From Roseibium litorale (lineage in GTDB: Bacteria > Pseudomonadota > Alphaproteobacteria > Rhizobiales > Stappiaceae), in assembly GCF_014842915.1 (NCBI RefSeq), contig NZ_JACYXI010000014.1, positions 1-64,000 of the forward strand: a DNA stretch of 64,000 nucleotides. The letters are read 5' to 3'. A model generated the notes under the pieces. The model worked only from the letters and a program-made list of their open reading frames with translations. It ran no database searches and was not told the origin of the DNA. The stretch's first letter is position 1; each line of letters opens with the position of its first letter. Both the position numbers and the translations under genes were made by a program. This document shows positions 52,688 to 60,448 of the stretch, in pieces.

Positions 52688-53630
52688 GCTGTGCCGCCAC
52701 GCCCTGAACGGGGCGACCATGGGCACCCGCTGGTCGGCGCTGTTTCATCAGCGGCAGGGTTTCGACCCGGCACCGGTGCAAGCCGCGCTGCAGGCCGCCG
52801 TGGAGGAGGTCGACGCGCAGATGTCGACCTGGAAACCGGACAGCGATCTGATGCGCCTCAACGCCGCGCCGGCCGGAACCTGGTGGCCTGTTCCAGCCCG
52901 GCTCATGCAGGTGCTCGACGCGGGGCTGACGATTGGCCGGGCGTCCGGCGGGGCTTTCGACATTGGCCTTGGCGATGCGGTCACCGCATGGGGGTTCACC
53001 GCCAGCGATGCCGATACGGCAAGGATACGCGCGGCCCTGAAGGCCGTGCGCCATCCCGCCCACACCGTTCTCGAACTGGACCGTGAGGGGCTTCTGGTCA
53101 GGAAGCTGGCCCCTCTGACGCTTGACCTCAACGGGATTGCCAAAGGCTATGGTGTCGACCGTCTTGCTGAAACGCTCGGCGAATTCGGTATCAAAGACGC
53201 TCTTGTCGGCATTGACGGCGAGTTGCGCGCCCTCGGCTTGCAGCCTGACGGCAATCCCTGGACGGTTGCGGTCGAGGCTCCGGACAGGGAGACCAGAACG
53301 CCGCATTCCATCCTGGCCTTGCAGGACGCCGCAGTGGCGACTTCCGGCGACTACCGTCACTGGATCGAGGCCGGCGGCCGGCACCTTTCGCATACCATGG
53401 ATCCGCAGCGCGGCGCGCCCTTGCAGACATCGCCAGCCTCCGTCACCGTTGTTGCCGGGAGCTGCATGGAAGCCGATGCCTGGGCCACCGCCATGATGGT
53501 TCTGGGTGCTGACGAGGGGGGGCAGCTCGCTCAGCAACAGGGTCTCGACGCCTTGTTCCTGACGAGGCAGGGACCCCGGATCGTGTCCCGCGCCACCGGC
53601 AAGCTGTTCGCAGGCGCTCCGGCGGAATGA
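52668..53630 (+). CDS. apbE: ApbE, FAD:protein FMN transferase
   Basis: The 320-residue protein has ApbE motifs: GATMGTRWSALF, STWKPDSDLMRLN, SGGAFDIGLGDAV, LDLNGIAKGYGVDRL, and the metal/flavin loop ATSGDYRHWIE with SHTMDPQRGAP. It transfers FMN from FAD to Thr or Ser of a target protein. No clear signal peptide is visible from ATG 52668, so export may depend on an alternative start or it may act on an unfolded cytoplasmic target. The DUF2271 protein in the operon supplies the obvious substrate motif. The start overlaps the reductase by 20 bases. Confidence 0.9.
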   Translation: MSKTFTELCRHALNGATMGTRWSALFHQRQGFDPAPVQAALQAAVEEVDAQMSTWKPDSDLMRLNAAPAGTWWPVPARLMQVLDAGLTIGRASGGAFDIGLGDAVTAWGFTASDADTARIRAALKAVRHPAHTVLELDREGLLVRKLAPLTLDLNGIAKGYGVDRLAETLGEFGIKDALVGIDGELRALGLQPDGNPWTVAVEAPDRETRTPHSILALQDAAVATSGDYRHWIEAGGRHLSHTMDPQRGAPLQTSPASVTVVAGSCMEADAWATAMMVLGADEGGQLAQQQGLDALFLTRQGPRIVSRATGKLFAGAPAE

Positions 53631-53644
53631 TCCGGATGGAATGG

Positions 53645-54919
53645 TCAGGGGCAGGTTGCCGCGACCTTCTCGAGTGACTGCAAGAAGCCCTCGATGTGTT
53701 TTTCCTCAATGGCTTGCGACACGGCGATAAGTCCACGGTCCGCGATGAAATAGCCGTCCTCCAGAAGCCTGAAACGCAGGAGCTTTTGGCGCGTGAGCGC
53801 TTCTTCCGGGGTCGTGCCTTCGGCATGGATGTTCATGATGGAACCCATGCCGGTGATCTTGAACGGGGCTCCGGTCCGCTTGAAGATGTCTTTGATCGCT
53901 GCCTGCAGGTCTTCGCCGGTCTGATAGAGCGCCGTCAGCTTATCGGCCGTCAGATAGGTGTCGATGGCGGCAAGACCGGCTGCCATTGTCAGCCGGTTGT
54001 TGTTGAAGGTTCCCGCATGCGGGAGCGCGCCGGGCCGCGCCGGATCGAAGCGGTCCATGATGTCAGCCCTGCCACCGAAAGCGCCAAAAGCCATGCCGCC
54101 GCCGAAGAATTTTCCGATGGTCGTCATGTCCGGTATCACGCCGAATATTGACTGTGCCCCTCCGTAGGACATCCGTGCCGTCTGGACCTCATCGAAAATG
54201 AGAATGGCGCCATGTGTTTGCGTCAGATTGCGAAGGACTTCGAGGAAGGCGCGATCTGCAACCCTGCATCCTCCGGCTCCTTGCATTGGTTCAACCAGAA
54301 CAGCAGCGATTTCGCTTCCTTCAGCGGCAAAAGCGGTGCTTGCGGCGGCTGCGTCATTGAAGGGCAGAAGAAGGTAGTCGAAGGGCGCGTTGACCGGCGA
54401 GGAGCCGTGGCCGAAGCTGAGAAAGCCGCCATGATACGCACCGTCGAAGACGGCGATCTTCCCGCGTCCTGTCGTAAGTTTCGCCGCCATGACGGCCATC
54501 ATGTTGGCTTCAGTGCCGGAGTTGGCAAAACGGAGCCTGTCCATGGAGGGAAAACGCTCAACGATGCGTTCGGCAAACGCCACTTCGTAGGGTGTGTGCG
54601 AACTCAGCCCGAAACCATCGGCATGAGCCTGGGCGACAGCTTCCGCCAGCACGGGAGAGGTGTGGCCGAAGATGCCGGCCGTGAATTCTCCCAGAAAATC
54701 AATGTACTCGTGACCATCCACGTCGCGGATCCGGCAGCCCTCGGCGCTTTCGATACAGAGCGGGAACGGGTCGGACCAGAGCGACGTACGGGTGTTTCCA
54801 CCGGGCATCACGGCCCTCGCGCGGTCCAGCATGGCCGCGCTCTTGGGGTTCCGGTTGCGGTAACCCTCGATGGCTGCCTGGAGGCTTTCGGCGAGGCCGG
54901 ACTTGGATGTAACAGACAT
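53645..54919 (-). CDS. Class III aminotransferase (glutamate-1-semialdehyde-aminomutase-like)
   Basis: The 424-residue PLP enzyme shows RARAVMPGGNTRTSLWSDPFPL, RFANSGTEANMMAVMAAKL, VEPMQGAGGC, LIFDEVQTARMSYGG and the PLP-lysine segment TTIGKFFGGG. The N-terminal region resembles GSAM-type enzymes, but housekeeping hemL normally stands elsewhere, so a catabolic omega-transaminase or aminomutase is likely. It is the last gene of a minus-strand operon with a D-amino-acid-dehydrogenase-like flavoenzyme, a Rid protein and TetR, and so probably handles an unusual amino acid. Confidence 0.88.
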   Translation of the reverse strand: MSVTSKSGLAESLQAAIEGYRNRNPKSAAMLDRARAVMPGGNTRTSLWSDPFPLCIESAEGCRIRDVDGHEYIDFLGEFTAGIFGHTSPVLAEAVAQAHADGFGLSSHTPYEVAFAERIVERFPSMDRLRFANSGTEANMMAVMAAKLTTGRGKIAVFDGAYHGGFLSFGHGSSPVNAPFDYLLLPFNDAAAASTAFAAEGSEIAAVLVEPMQGAGGCRVADRAFLEVLRNLTQTHGAILIFDEVQTARMSYGGAQSIFGVIPDMTTIGKFFGGGMAFGAFGGRADIMDRFDPARPGALPHAGTFNNNRLTMAAGLAAIDTYLTADKLTALYQTGEDLQAAIKDIFKRTGAPFKITGMGSIMNIHAEGTTPEEALTRQKLLRFRLLEDGYFIADRGLIAVSQAIEEKHIEGFLQSLEKVAATCP

Positions 54920-54947
54920 TATCTTGAACTTTCAACAGCTTGGATAA

Positions 54948-56186
54948 TCAGACCGCAATGCGTCCGGTGGGGTCCAGGCCGGTGAGCACGCCTGAACCGG
55001 GGGTGTCGAAGGCTTCTGCGAGGAGGTCTCCGGTCGTCGGGCCAAGTGTGAAGCCCTGATGGCCGTGCCCGAAGTTGAAGAGCAGTCCCTTGTGCCGGGG
55101 GCTTGGGCCGACAAGGGGAAGCATGTCCGGGAGACAAGGACGGGTGCCGAACCACTGAGGCTCTTCGATCTGACGGCCGAGGTCGATCAGCTCACCCAGA
55201 GCCTGCCTTCCGCGAACGAGCTGTTTCGGTTCAGCCGGTGCATCCAGGGGGACGAGAGCGGCGCCGGTCGAGATGCGCAGACCCGTCTGCATGGACGCGG
55301 CAACGACGCCGTTTGCTGCATCCATGAAGGGGCGGCGCAGAGGCGTGCGGCTTTCGTAGTGGCCATGATAGCCACGCTTGTAGACCATCGGGATACGATA
55401 GCCGAAGCTGCGCAACAGTTGCGGCGACCATGGGCCGAGGGCGACGACGACCGTGCTGGCCTGTTGTGTCCCGCCCGCCGTGCTGACCGACCAGCTCCCG
55501 CCGGCCTGTTTCAGGGTTGCTGCATCGCCTTCCAGGACCTCGCCGCCCCTTGCGCGGAACAGATCCGCATAGGCTTCAACGAGCGCGCCGGGATTGGCGC
55601 AGGACCAGCTAGGCTCCCAATGAATGCCACCAGCCGGCGTCACCTTCAAGGCGGGCTCTTCAGCCGCATAGTCAACGCCTGCAAGAGCGCGGTAGGGAAC
55701 CCCGTAGGTGCTGCGGATGCGTTCGGCGGCGGCCGCCGCTTCCTCGAAGGCGCGCGGATCGCGATAGAGAACGCAAAGGCCCTCTTTGGAAATCATGTTC
55801 TGGGCGTTGGCCGCTTCGATCAGCGGAGCATGATCCTGCGTCGCGCGGCAGGTCAGCCCGGCATAGATCTGTGAGATCCGGCGATGGCGTCCGGGCAGGG
55901 AATTGCGGAAATAGGACAACAGCGCGGGCGTCATCCGCATAAGCCCAGAGACGCTCCAGACGACATCGTTGCTGATGCCTGCTGCCATTTTGAAGAGCGT
56001 GCTGATGTCCAGCGGCAGAGCATAGGGTTCGGCTGCTTCTGACTGAATGATGCCTGCATTGCCGAAGCTTGTCTCACGGCCAGGTTGCTTGCGGTCGACA
56101 ACGATGACGCTGTGTCCGCGTTTCTGAAAGGCGAGGGCAGTCGATATGCCCACCATTCCGGCGCCGAGAACTATGATGTCTGCCAT
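54948..56186 (-). CDS. DadA-like FAD amino acid dehydrogenase/oxidase
   Basis: The 412-residue protein has the dinucleotide motif VLGAGMVGISTALAFQKRGHSVIVVDR, SFGNAGIIQSEA and C-terminal LLFNFGHGHQGFTLGPTTGDLLAEA, typical of DadA/glycine-oxidase-family enzymes. These oxidise D- or N-methyl amino acids to imines. ATG 56186 places the FAD motif at the N-terminus. The neighbouring Rid gene fits hydrolysis of the imine product. Whether the substrate is a D-amino acid or a secondary amine is not clear. Confidence 0.88.
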   Translation of the reverse strand: MADIIVLGAGMVGISTALAFQKRGHSVIVVDRKQPGRETSFGNAGIIQSEAAEPYALPLDISTLFKMAAGISNDVVWSVSGLMRMTPALLSYFRNSLPGRHRRISQIYAGLTCRATQDHAPLIEAANAQNMISKEGLCVLYRDPRAFEEAAAAAERIRSTYGVPYRALAGVDYAAEEPALKVTPAGGIHWEPSWSCANPGALVEAYADLFRARGGEVLEGDAATLKQAGGSWSVSTAGGTQQASTVVVALGPWSPQLLRSFGYRIPMVYKRGYHGHYESRTPLRRPFMDAANGVVAASMQTGLRISTGAALVPLDAPAEPKQLVRGRQALGELIDLGRQIEEPQWFGTRPCLPDMLPLVGPSPRHKGLLFNFGHGHQGFTLGPTTGDLLAEAFDTPGSGVLTGLDPTGRIAV

Positions 56187-56240
56187 GGATTTACCTGGAG
56201 AGGAGGAGGAGAGGATGCGCCGCATGGCGGCGCATCGAGG

Positions 56241-56588
56241 TCAGGCTTCTGCGATTACCGTGATTTCAACCTTCGCCGCCGGCAGCATCAGTCCGCTTTG
56301 GACGGTCGTGCGCACCGGAAGAGGGGCGGAAAAGAAACCGGCATAGATCGCGTTGAAGGCCTGGAAATCTGCGGCATCGGTCAGGTAGCAGGTGCAGGAA
56401 ACCACCTTGCCCAGGCTAAGGCCTTCGGCTTCCAGCGTTGCCTTGATGCGCTCGAGGCAGTTTCGGGTCTGAGCCTCGATGCCCTCAGGCAGGCCGCCGT
56501 TTGCATCAAATCCAAGCTCACCCGAAAGATAGAGCGTGGAGCCGAGGCGGCGGGACTTGGAGAACGGGGGTTGCGGGATAGCCGGCAT
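56241..56588 (-). CDS. RidA-family imine/enamine deaminase
   Basis: The 115-residue protein has the Rid fold and the conserved arginine in LPVRTTVQSGLMLPAAKVEITVIA, plus GSTLYLSGELGFDANG. RidA proteins hydrolyse 2-imino or enamine intermediates to ketoacids and so protect PLP enzymes. It sits between TetR and the DadA-like flavoenzyme, which would make imines, and the PLP aminotransferase, which would be harmed by enamines. The ligand-specific subgroup cannot be decided. Confidence 0.88.
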   Translation of the reverse strand: MPAIPQPPFSKSRRLGSTLYLSGELGFDANGGLPEGIEAQTRNCLERIKATLEAEGLSLGKVVSCTCYLTDAADFQAFNAIYAGFFSAPLPVRTTVQSGLMLPAAKVEITVIAEA

Positions 56589-56612
56589 GGTCGGTCCTTT
56601 GAGCTTGTGAGG

Positions 56613-57359
56613 TCACGTTGTCTTCCGGGCTCTCATGTCGAGGCCCTCGATGAGAAGGTCGAGCAGCAGCTCGAAGCTGCTGTCGTAGGGAATGCGCACG
56701 CCGTTCTGCCAGCGTAGAACGAAGATGCGATTGGTGACGGTCGGAAGGACCGAATGGGTTATCGGATAGAGCTTGGGGTCAATCCCGGCGACGCGCCGGG
56801 CGAAGAGGTCTTCCCATTCATCCTGGGTTTCCGTAGGGGCAGTGGCGAGCTCCATCGTTACGAAGCCCGCCAATCCGCCGATCAGAGCATTAAAGGCATC
56901 CTTCAGGGCCTCCCCCTCATATCCGGCATCCACAAGGGCCGACAGAACCGTTTCCACCCAGTCCAGGTTGGCGACCCCGTTTGATTTCATCTGCGCACCG
57001 AGCAGCGGAGATACGTTCGGATGGATGTGAACGAGTTGCCGGTAGCGCAGGAAAACAGCGCGCAGGCGTTCCTTCCAGTTCTGGCTTGGATCCAGCTCGT
57101 GCGACAGCTCGGACGTGATCGAGGCAGAGATCTCGGCAAAAAGATCTTCCTTGCCGCCGCCGACATGCCAATAGATCACCGCTGGCGAGACGTTTAACGA
57201 GCGCGCCAGTTCACGCAGCGAAAAGGAGGGGAGCCCCTTTTCGTCGATCTGTTTGATAGCCGCGGCGACGACCTGGGCTTTGGTCAGGCCAATGACCGCT
57301 GCTCGTCCACGAGGGGACTTTCCTTTAGCCTGGTGCATTCTTGTCTCAATTTCCGGCAT
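56613..57359 (-). CDS. TetR-family transcriptional regulator
   Basis: The 248-residue protein has the TetR helix-turn-helix (LTKAQVVAAAIKQIDEKGLPSFSLRELARSLNVSPAVIYWHVGGGKEDLFAEI) and a larger C-terminal domain of the TetR_C type. It heads the Rid/oxidase/aminotransferase operon and diverges from the TRAP genes. The palindromes at 57425-57464 are its likely operators. Starts at 57359 or 57338 are both possible. The ligand is unknown. Confidence 0.88.
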   Translation of the reverse strand: MPEIETRMHQAKGKSPRGRAAVIGLTKAQVVAAAIKQIDEKGLPSFSLRELARSLNVSPAVIYWHVGGGKEDLFAEISASITSELSHELDPSQNWKERLRAVFLRYRQLVHIHPNVSPLLGAQMKSNGVANLDWVETVLSALVDAGYEGEALKDAFNALIGGLAGFVTMELATAPTETQDEWEDLFARRVAGIDPKLYPITHSVLPTVTNRIFVLRWQNGVRIPYDSSFELLLDLLIEGLDMRARKTT

Positions 57360-57424
57360 GTCGATGATAATTTATGCAACGGGATCGAATGCCTTCAGCC
57401 AATGCAAATTTGCAGTTTACATTT

Positions 57425-57464
57425 ATAGAACGGTGTCCAATAAATGTATAGAACGATGTTCTAT
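57425..57464. promoter_or_regulatory. Tandem TetR-type operators between tetR and TRAP genes
   Basis: ATAGAACgatGTTCTAT (57448-57464) is a perfect 7-bp dyad. A second, imperfect copy, ATAGAACggtGTCCAAT, lies at 57425-57441, 23 bases upstream. A TTTACA element just upstream could be the TRAP promoter -35, so repression by occlusion is plausible. A third copy occurs at 62313. Confidence 0.65.
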
Positions 57465-57529
57465 CAACAATCAAGCGTGGCTGATTGGCAAGGTCTCGCG
57501 CTTCAAACGGCATAGGCATAGAACCCCGA

Positions 57530-58816
57530 ATGGCAGCCTTGTTCATTCTCGCAGTCTCTGCGGTTCTTCTCCTCGGCGGAGCGGTTCTGGCGCATCTGAT
57601 CGGGGCGGCATCCATCTTGTCGTTCGTCGCGGCGGATCGTGTCCGCTTCCTCGCGGCGGCTCCGCAGAGGATCATCGCGCATATCGATCTTTTTTCCATC
57701 ATGTCGATGCCTCTCTTCATTCTGGCTGGGGAGATCATGAACAGGGCGGGTGTCACAAAGGCCCTGATCGATCTTGCGATGGCGCTGATGGCGCGGCTGA
57801 AGGGCGGACTCGGGCATGTTAACATCCTGACTTCAGTGTTCTTTGCCGGCATTTCCGGTTCCGCGATGGCGGACGCGGCCTCTGTGTCCAGTACACTTGT
57901 TCCGGCTATGCGCAAAGCGGGCTATACGGCGCAATATGCCGGTGCGATCACGGCAGCTTCTTCGGTCATTGGCCCGATCATTCCGCCCTCGATCATCATG
58001 ATTTTCTACGGGGCGATGATGAATACGTCTGTCGCCGCGCTTTTTGTCGCTGGCATCGTGCCTGGGATCATCATGGCGCTGGCGCTCTTCCTTGCGAATG
58101 GCTGGCTGGCTCATCGGCACAACCATCCTGCCGGCGAGAAAGTCCCAGCGGCAGAGGTCATCCGCCGCGCCGGCTATGCGCTGCCTGCAACGGTCATTCC
58201 GATCATCATTCTCTCCGGAATTGTCTTTGGCGTGATGACGCCAACGGAAGCTGCAGGCGTTGCCGTATGTTGCTCCATTCTCGCGGGCATCATCTACCGC
58301 CAGATGACTGTCCGCAAATTGATCGAGAGCCTTGAGCGCACGGCCATCCTTTCCGGCTCAATCTTCATTCTGCTCTCCGGCGTCGCGATCTTCGGCTATC
58401 TGGCCGGTCTTGAGAAATTGCCGACCAAGCTTGCTGAAGTTCTGATCGGCTTCGGCTTCGAGGGCTGGAAATATCTGCTGCTGCTGAACTTCGTGTTTCT
58501 CGTCGCCGGCATGTTTCTTGAAGTTCCGGTTGCCCTTGCCCTGCTCGTGCCGCTCCTCGTTCCAGCCGGTATCTCCATGGGCGCCGATCCGATCCATCTC
58601 GGCATCGTGATCGTCGTGAACATGATGCTGGGTATCGTGACGCCCCCCTTCGGCGCGGCGCTCCTTGTCGTGTCGGCGGTTTCGCGCACGCCTTACTGGG
58701 GAATTGCAAGGGCGGCGATGCCGTTCCTGCTCGTGCAGCTCGTTGTGCTGCTCATCCTGACTTTCGTTCCCGAGCTGAGCCTTGCCCTGCCGCGGCTTGC
58801 CGGCTTCATCCAGTGA
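57530..58816 (+). CDS. TRAP transporter large permease (DctM family)
   Basis: The 428-residue protein has DctM segments MPLFILAGEIMNRAG, FFAGISGSAMADAASVSSTLVPAM, VIGPIIPPSIIMIFYG and IVTPPFGAALLVVSA, and about 12 helices. It is the first gene after the TetR operators, in the order M, Q, P. ATG 57530 is preferred to an in-frame 57485. Its neighbours suggest an amino acid, amide or related acid as cargo. Confidence 0.92.
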   Translation: MAALFILAVSAVLLLGGAVLAHLIGAASILSFVAADRVRFLAAAPQRIIAHIDLFSIMSMPLFILAGEIMNRAGVTKALIDLAMALMARLKGGLGHVNILTSVFFAGISGSAMADAASVSSTLVPAMRKAGYTAQYAGAITAASSVIGPIIPPSIIMIFYGAMMNTSVAALFVAGIVPGIIMALALFLANGWLAHRHNHPAGEKVPAAEVIRRAGYALPATVIPIIILSGIVFGVMTPTEAAGVAVCCSILAGIIYRQMTVRKLIESLERTAILSGSIFILLSGVAIFGYLAGLEKLPTKLAEVLIGFGFEGWKYLLLLNFVFLVAGMFLEVPVALALLVPLLVPAGISMGADPIHLGIVIVVNMMLGIVTPPFGAALLVVSAVSRTPYWGIARAAMPFLLVQLVVLLILTFVPELSLALPRLAGFIQ

Positions 58817-58826
58817 GGGCCTGCGC

Positions 58827-59366
58827 ATGATTTTTCTCGTCGAGTCCCTCTACCGGCTCTCCGGTCTCCTGAACCGGATCGCCCTGCGGATTGCCGCCTT
58901 CTGTATTCTCGGCATGCTGGCTGTGATGATGCTCCAGGTTGTTGCCCGGTATGTTTTCGTATCGCCGCCCTTCTGGACGGAAGAATTGGCGCGCTGGCTG
59001 ATGGTCTGGGGAGGGCTGCTCGGAGCGTCCGCCGCCTTCCGCTTTCATGCCGATCCGGCAATGGTCGAGGCACCAGCCTCGTCCTTGGTGCGGCAGCGGG
59101 CACAGGCCGTTGCCCGCTTCGTGGCCTCGTGGCTCTTCTTTGTTCCAGTGCTTTGGTATTGCTGGCCGTTTGTCGAACGCCAGCTGCCGCGTATGTCCGA
59201 GGGACTGGAGGTGTCCACCGCATGGATGGTGACGGCGCTTCCCGTGGCCATCGTTTTGATCCTCCTTCACGGGCTCGCCGGTCTGGGCGCGCTCGTTTCC
59301 CCTTGGGTTCTGTCGCAGGAAATTGCCCACGGGAAAGACGCTGATGAACCCCCACTGGAGTCATGA
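58827..59366 (+). CDS. TRAP transporter small permease (DctQ family)
   Basis: The 179-residue protein has four helices and DctQ hallmarks: VVARYVFVSPPFWTEELARWLMVWGGLLGAS. It follows the large subunit by 10 bases and overlaps the binding-protein start by 4 bases. The unusual Q-before-P order is found in part of the TRAP family. Confidence 0.9.
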   Translation: MIFLVESLYRLSGLLNRIALRIAAFCILGMLAVMMLQVVARYVFVSPPFWTEELARWLMVWGGLLGASAAFRFHADPAMVEAPASSLVRQRAQAVARFVASWLFFVPVLWYCWPFVERQLPRMSEGLEVSTAWMVTALPVAIVLILLHGLAGLGALVSPWVLSQEIAHGKDADEPPLES

Positions 59367-60355
59367 TCATGAAAATACTACTGGCGGCTGCCGCCTGTCT
59401 TATAGCCCTTTCTGGTGCAGCCGAGGCGCAGTCGGTCAACATTGCACTCGATTCAAACCCGGTGCGTGATCAGTCCGGCACGTACCGCTATACGGACAAT
59501 CTGTTCAAAGCGCTCGAAGCCAAAGGCTGGAAGACGGAGCAGTTCCCGCGCGACACAATCGGTGGCGAAGACGAACGGCTGGACCAGATCCGCGCTGGAA
59601 TTCTGGACATCTCCTTGTCCAATTTTGCGGTTGCCACGCAGTTCGTGCCGGAAATGCGGGTGCTGCAATTGCCGTACACTTTCGCGAACCCTCAGCATGA
59701 GCTGAAGTTCTTCACCGAAAGCGGCTATCTCGACACGGTAAACGAGACCCTTGCCAAGGAAGGCATGAAGATCCTGGCCGTTGTTCCGACCGGTGGCTTC
59801 CTCGGAATTTTCAACAATAAGCACGAAGTGAAGACGGTTGCGGACATGCAGGGCCTGCGGATGCGGGCGCTCGATCCGAACCAGCTGGAAATGTTCAAGA
59901 TGATGGGCGCAAGCGGTGTCGTCATTCCCTTCTCCGAAGTTCCGAATGCGCTTCAGACGGGCATTGCGGATGGCTACGTGAACGCCTCCCTCGTTCCGCT
60001 GGTCTTTGGACAGGCCGATCTTTTCTCCAATTTCACCGATGCGAAGGTCATTATGTCCGCGCGGCTGGTGCTTGCTTCCACTGCCTGGTGGGACGGTCTG
60101 AGTGAAGAAGAACAGGGCCAGTTCAAGGAAGCGTCCGATGCGGCGCTGAAGGAAGTCTTCGACTGGGTTGATTCAAGCGAGAAACAGCACAAGAAGGGTC
60201 TGGCCGACGCCGGGATCGCCGTCTACGAGCCGAGCGGCGAAGAGCTTTCTACCTTCAAGGAAGCCACCAAGCCGATGGCCAGCGTCCTGAGCGACGTGCC
60301 GGTGGAGCGGACCGAAGAGCTCCGGCTGATGGTCGATCAATACAAGCCGGAATAA
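59363..60355 (+). CDS. TRAP transporter substrate-binding protein (DctP family)
   Basis: The 330-residue protein has a signal peptide (MIMKILLAAAACLIALSGAAEA). Its mature core has the DctP hinge and arginine region (VADMQGLRMRALDPNQLEMFKMMGASGVVIPFSEVPNALQTGIADGYVNAS). The first of two closely placed ATG codons (59363) overlaps the small-subunit stop. A strong terminator follows at 60397-60423. The cargo is probably linked to the amidase or amino acid enzymes around it. Confidence 0.9.
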   Translation: MIMKILLAAAACLIALSGAAEAQSVNIALDSNPVRDQSGTYRYTDNLFKALEAKGWKTEQFPRDTIGGEDERLDQIRAGILDISLSNFAVATQFVPEMRVLQLPYTFANPQHELKFFTESGYLDTVNETLAKEGMKILAVVPTGGFLGIFNNKHEVKTVADMQGLRMRALDPNQLEMFKMMGASGVVIPFSEVPNALQTGIADGYVNASLVPLVFGQADLFSNFTDAKVIMSARLVLASTAWWDGLSEEEQGQFKEASDAALKEVFDWVDSSEKQHKKGLADAGIAVYEPSGEELSTFKEATKPMASVLSDVPVERTEELRLMVDQYKPE

Positions 60356-60396
60356 GCTGCCGCTCGTGGTCTTGAAGCCAGCGGCTGAAACAATGA

Positions 60397-60423
60397 AAGG
60401 GCGCCATTCGCGGCGCCCTTTTG
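60397..60423. terminator. Terminator after the TRAP operon
   Basis: AAGGGCGCC (60397-60405) and GGCGCCCTT (60412-60420) pair perfectly over 9 bp with a 6-base loop, followed by a TT tract. It separates the TRAP operon from the convergent amidase and may serve both. Confidence 0.75.
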
Positions 60424-60448
60424 GGTTATGCGGAGTGTCTTCGTGGCC

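Noticed and set aside
53645-54919. Housekeeping hemL (glutamate-1-semialdehyde aminomutase)
   Set aside because: Alphaproteobacteria usually make 5-aminolevulinate by HemA synthase, and the neighbours (DadA-like, Rid, TetR, TRAP) indicate a catabolic role.
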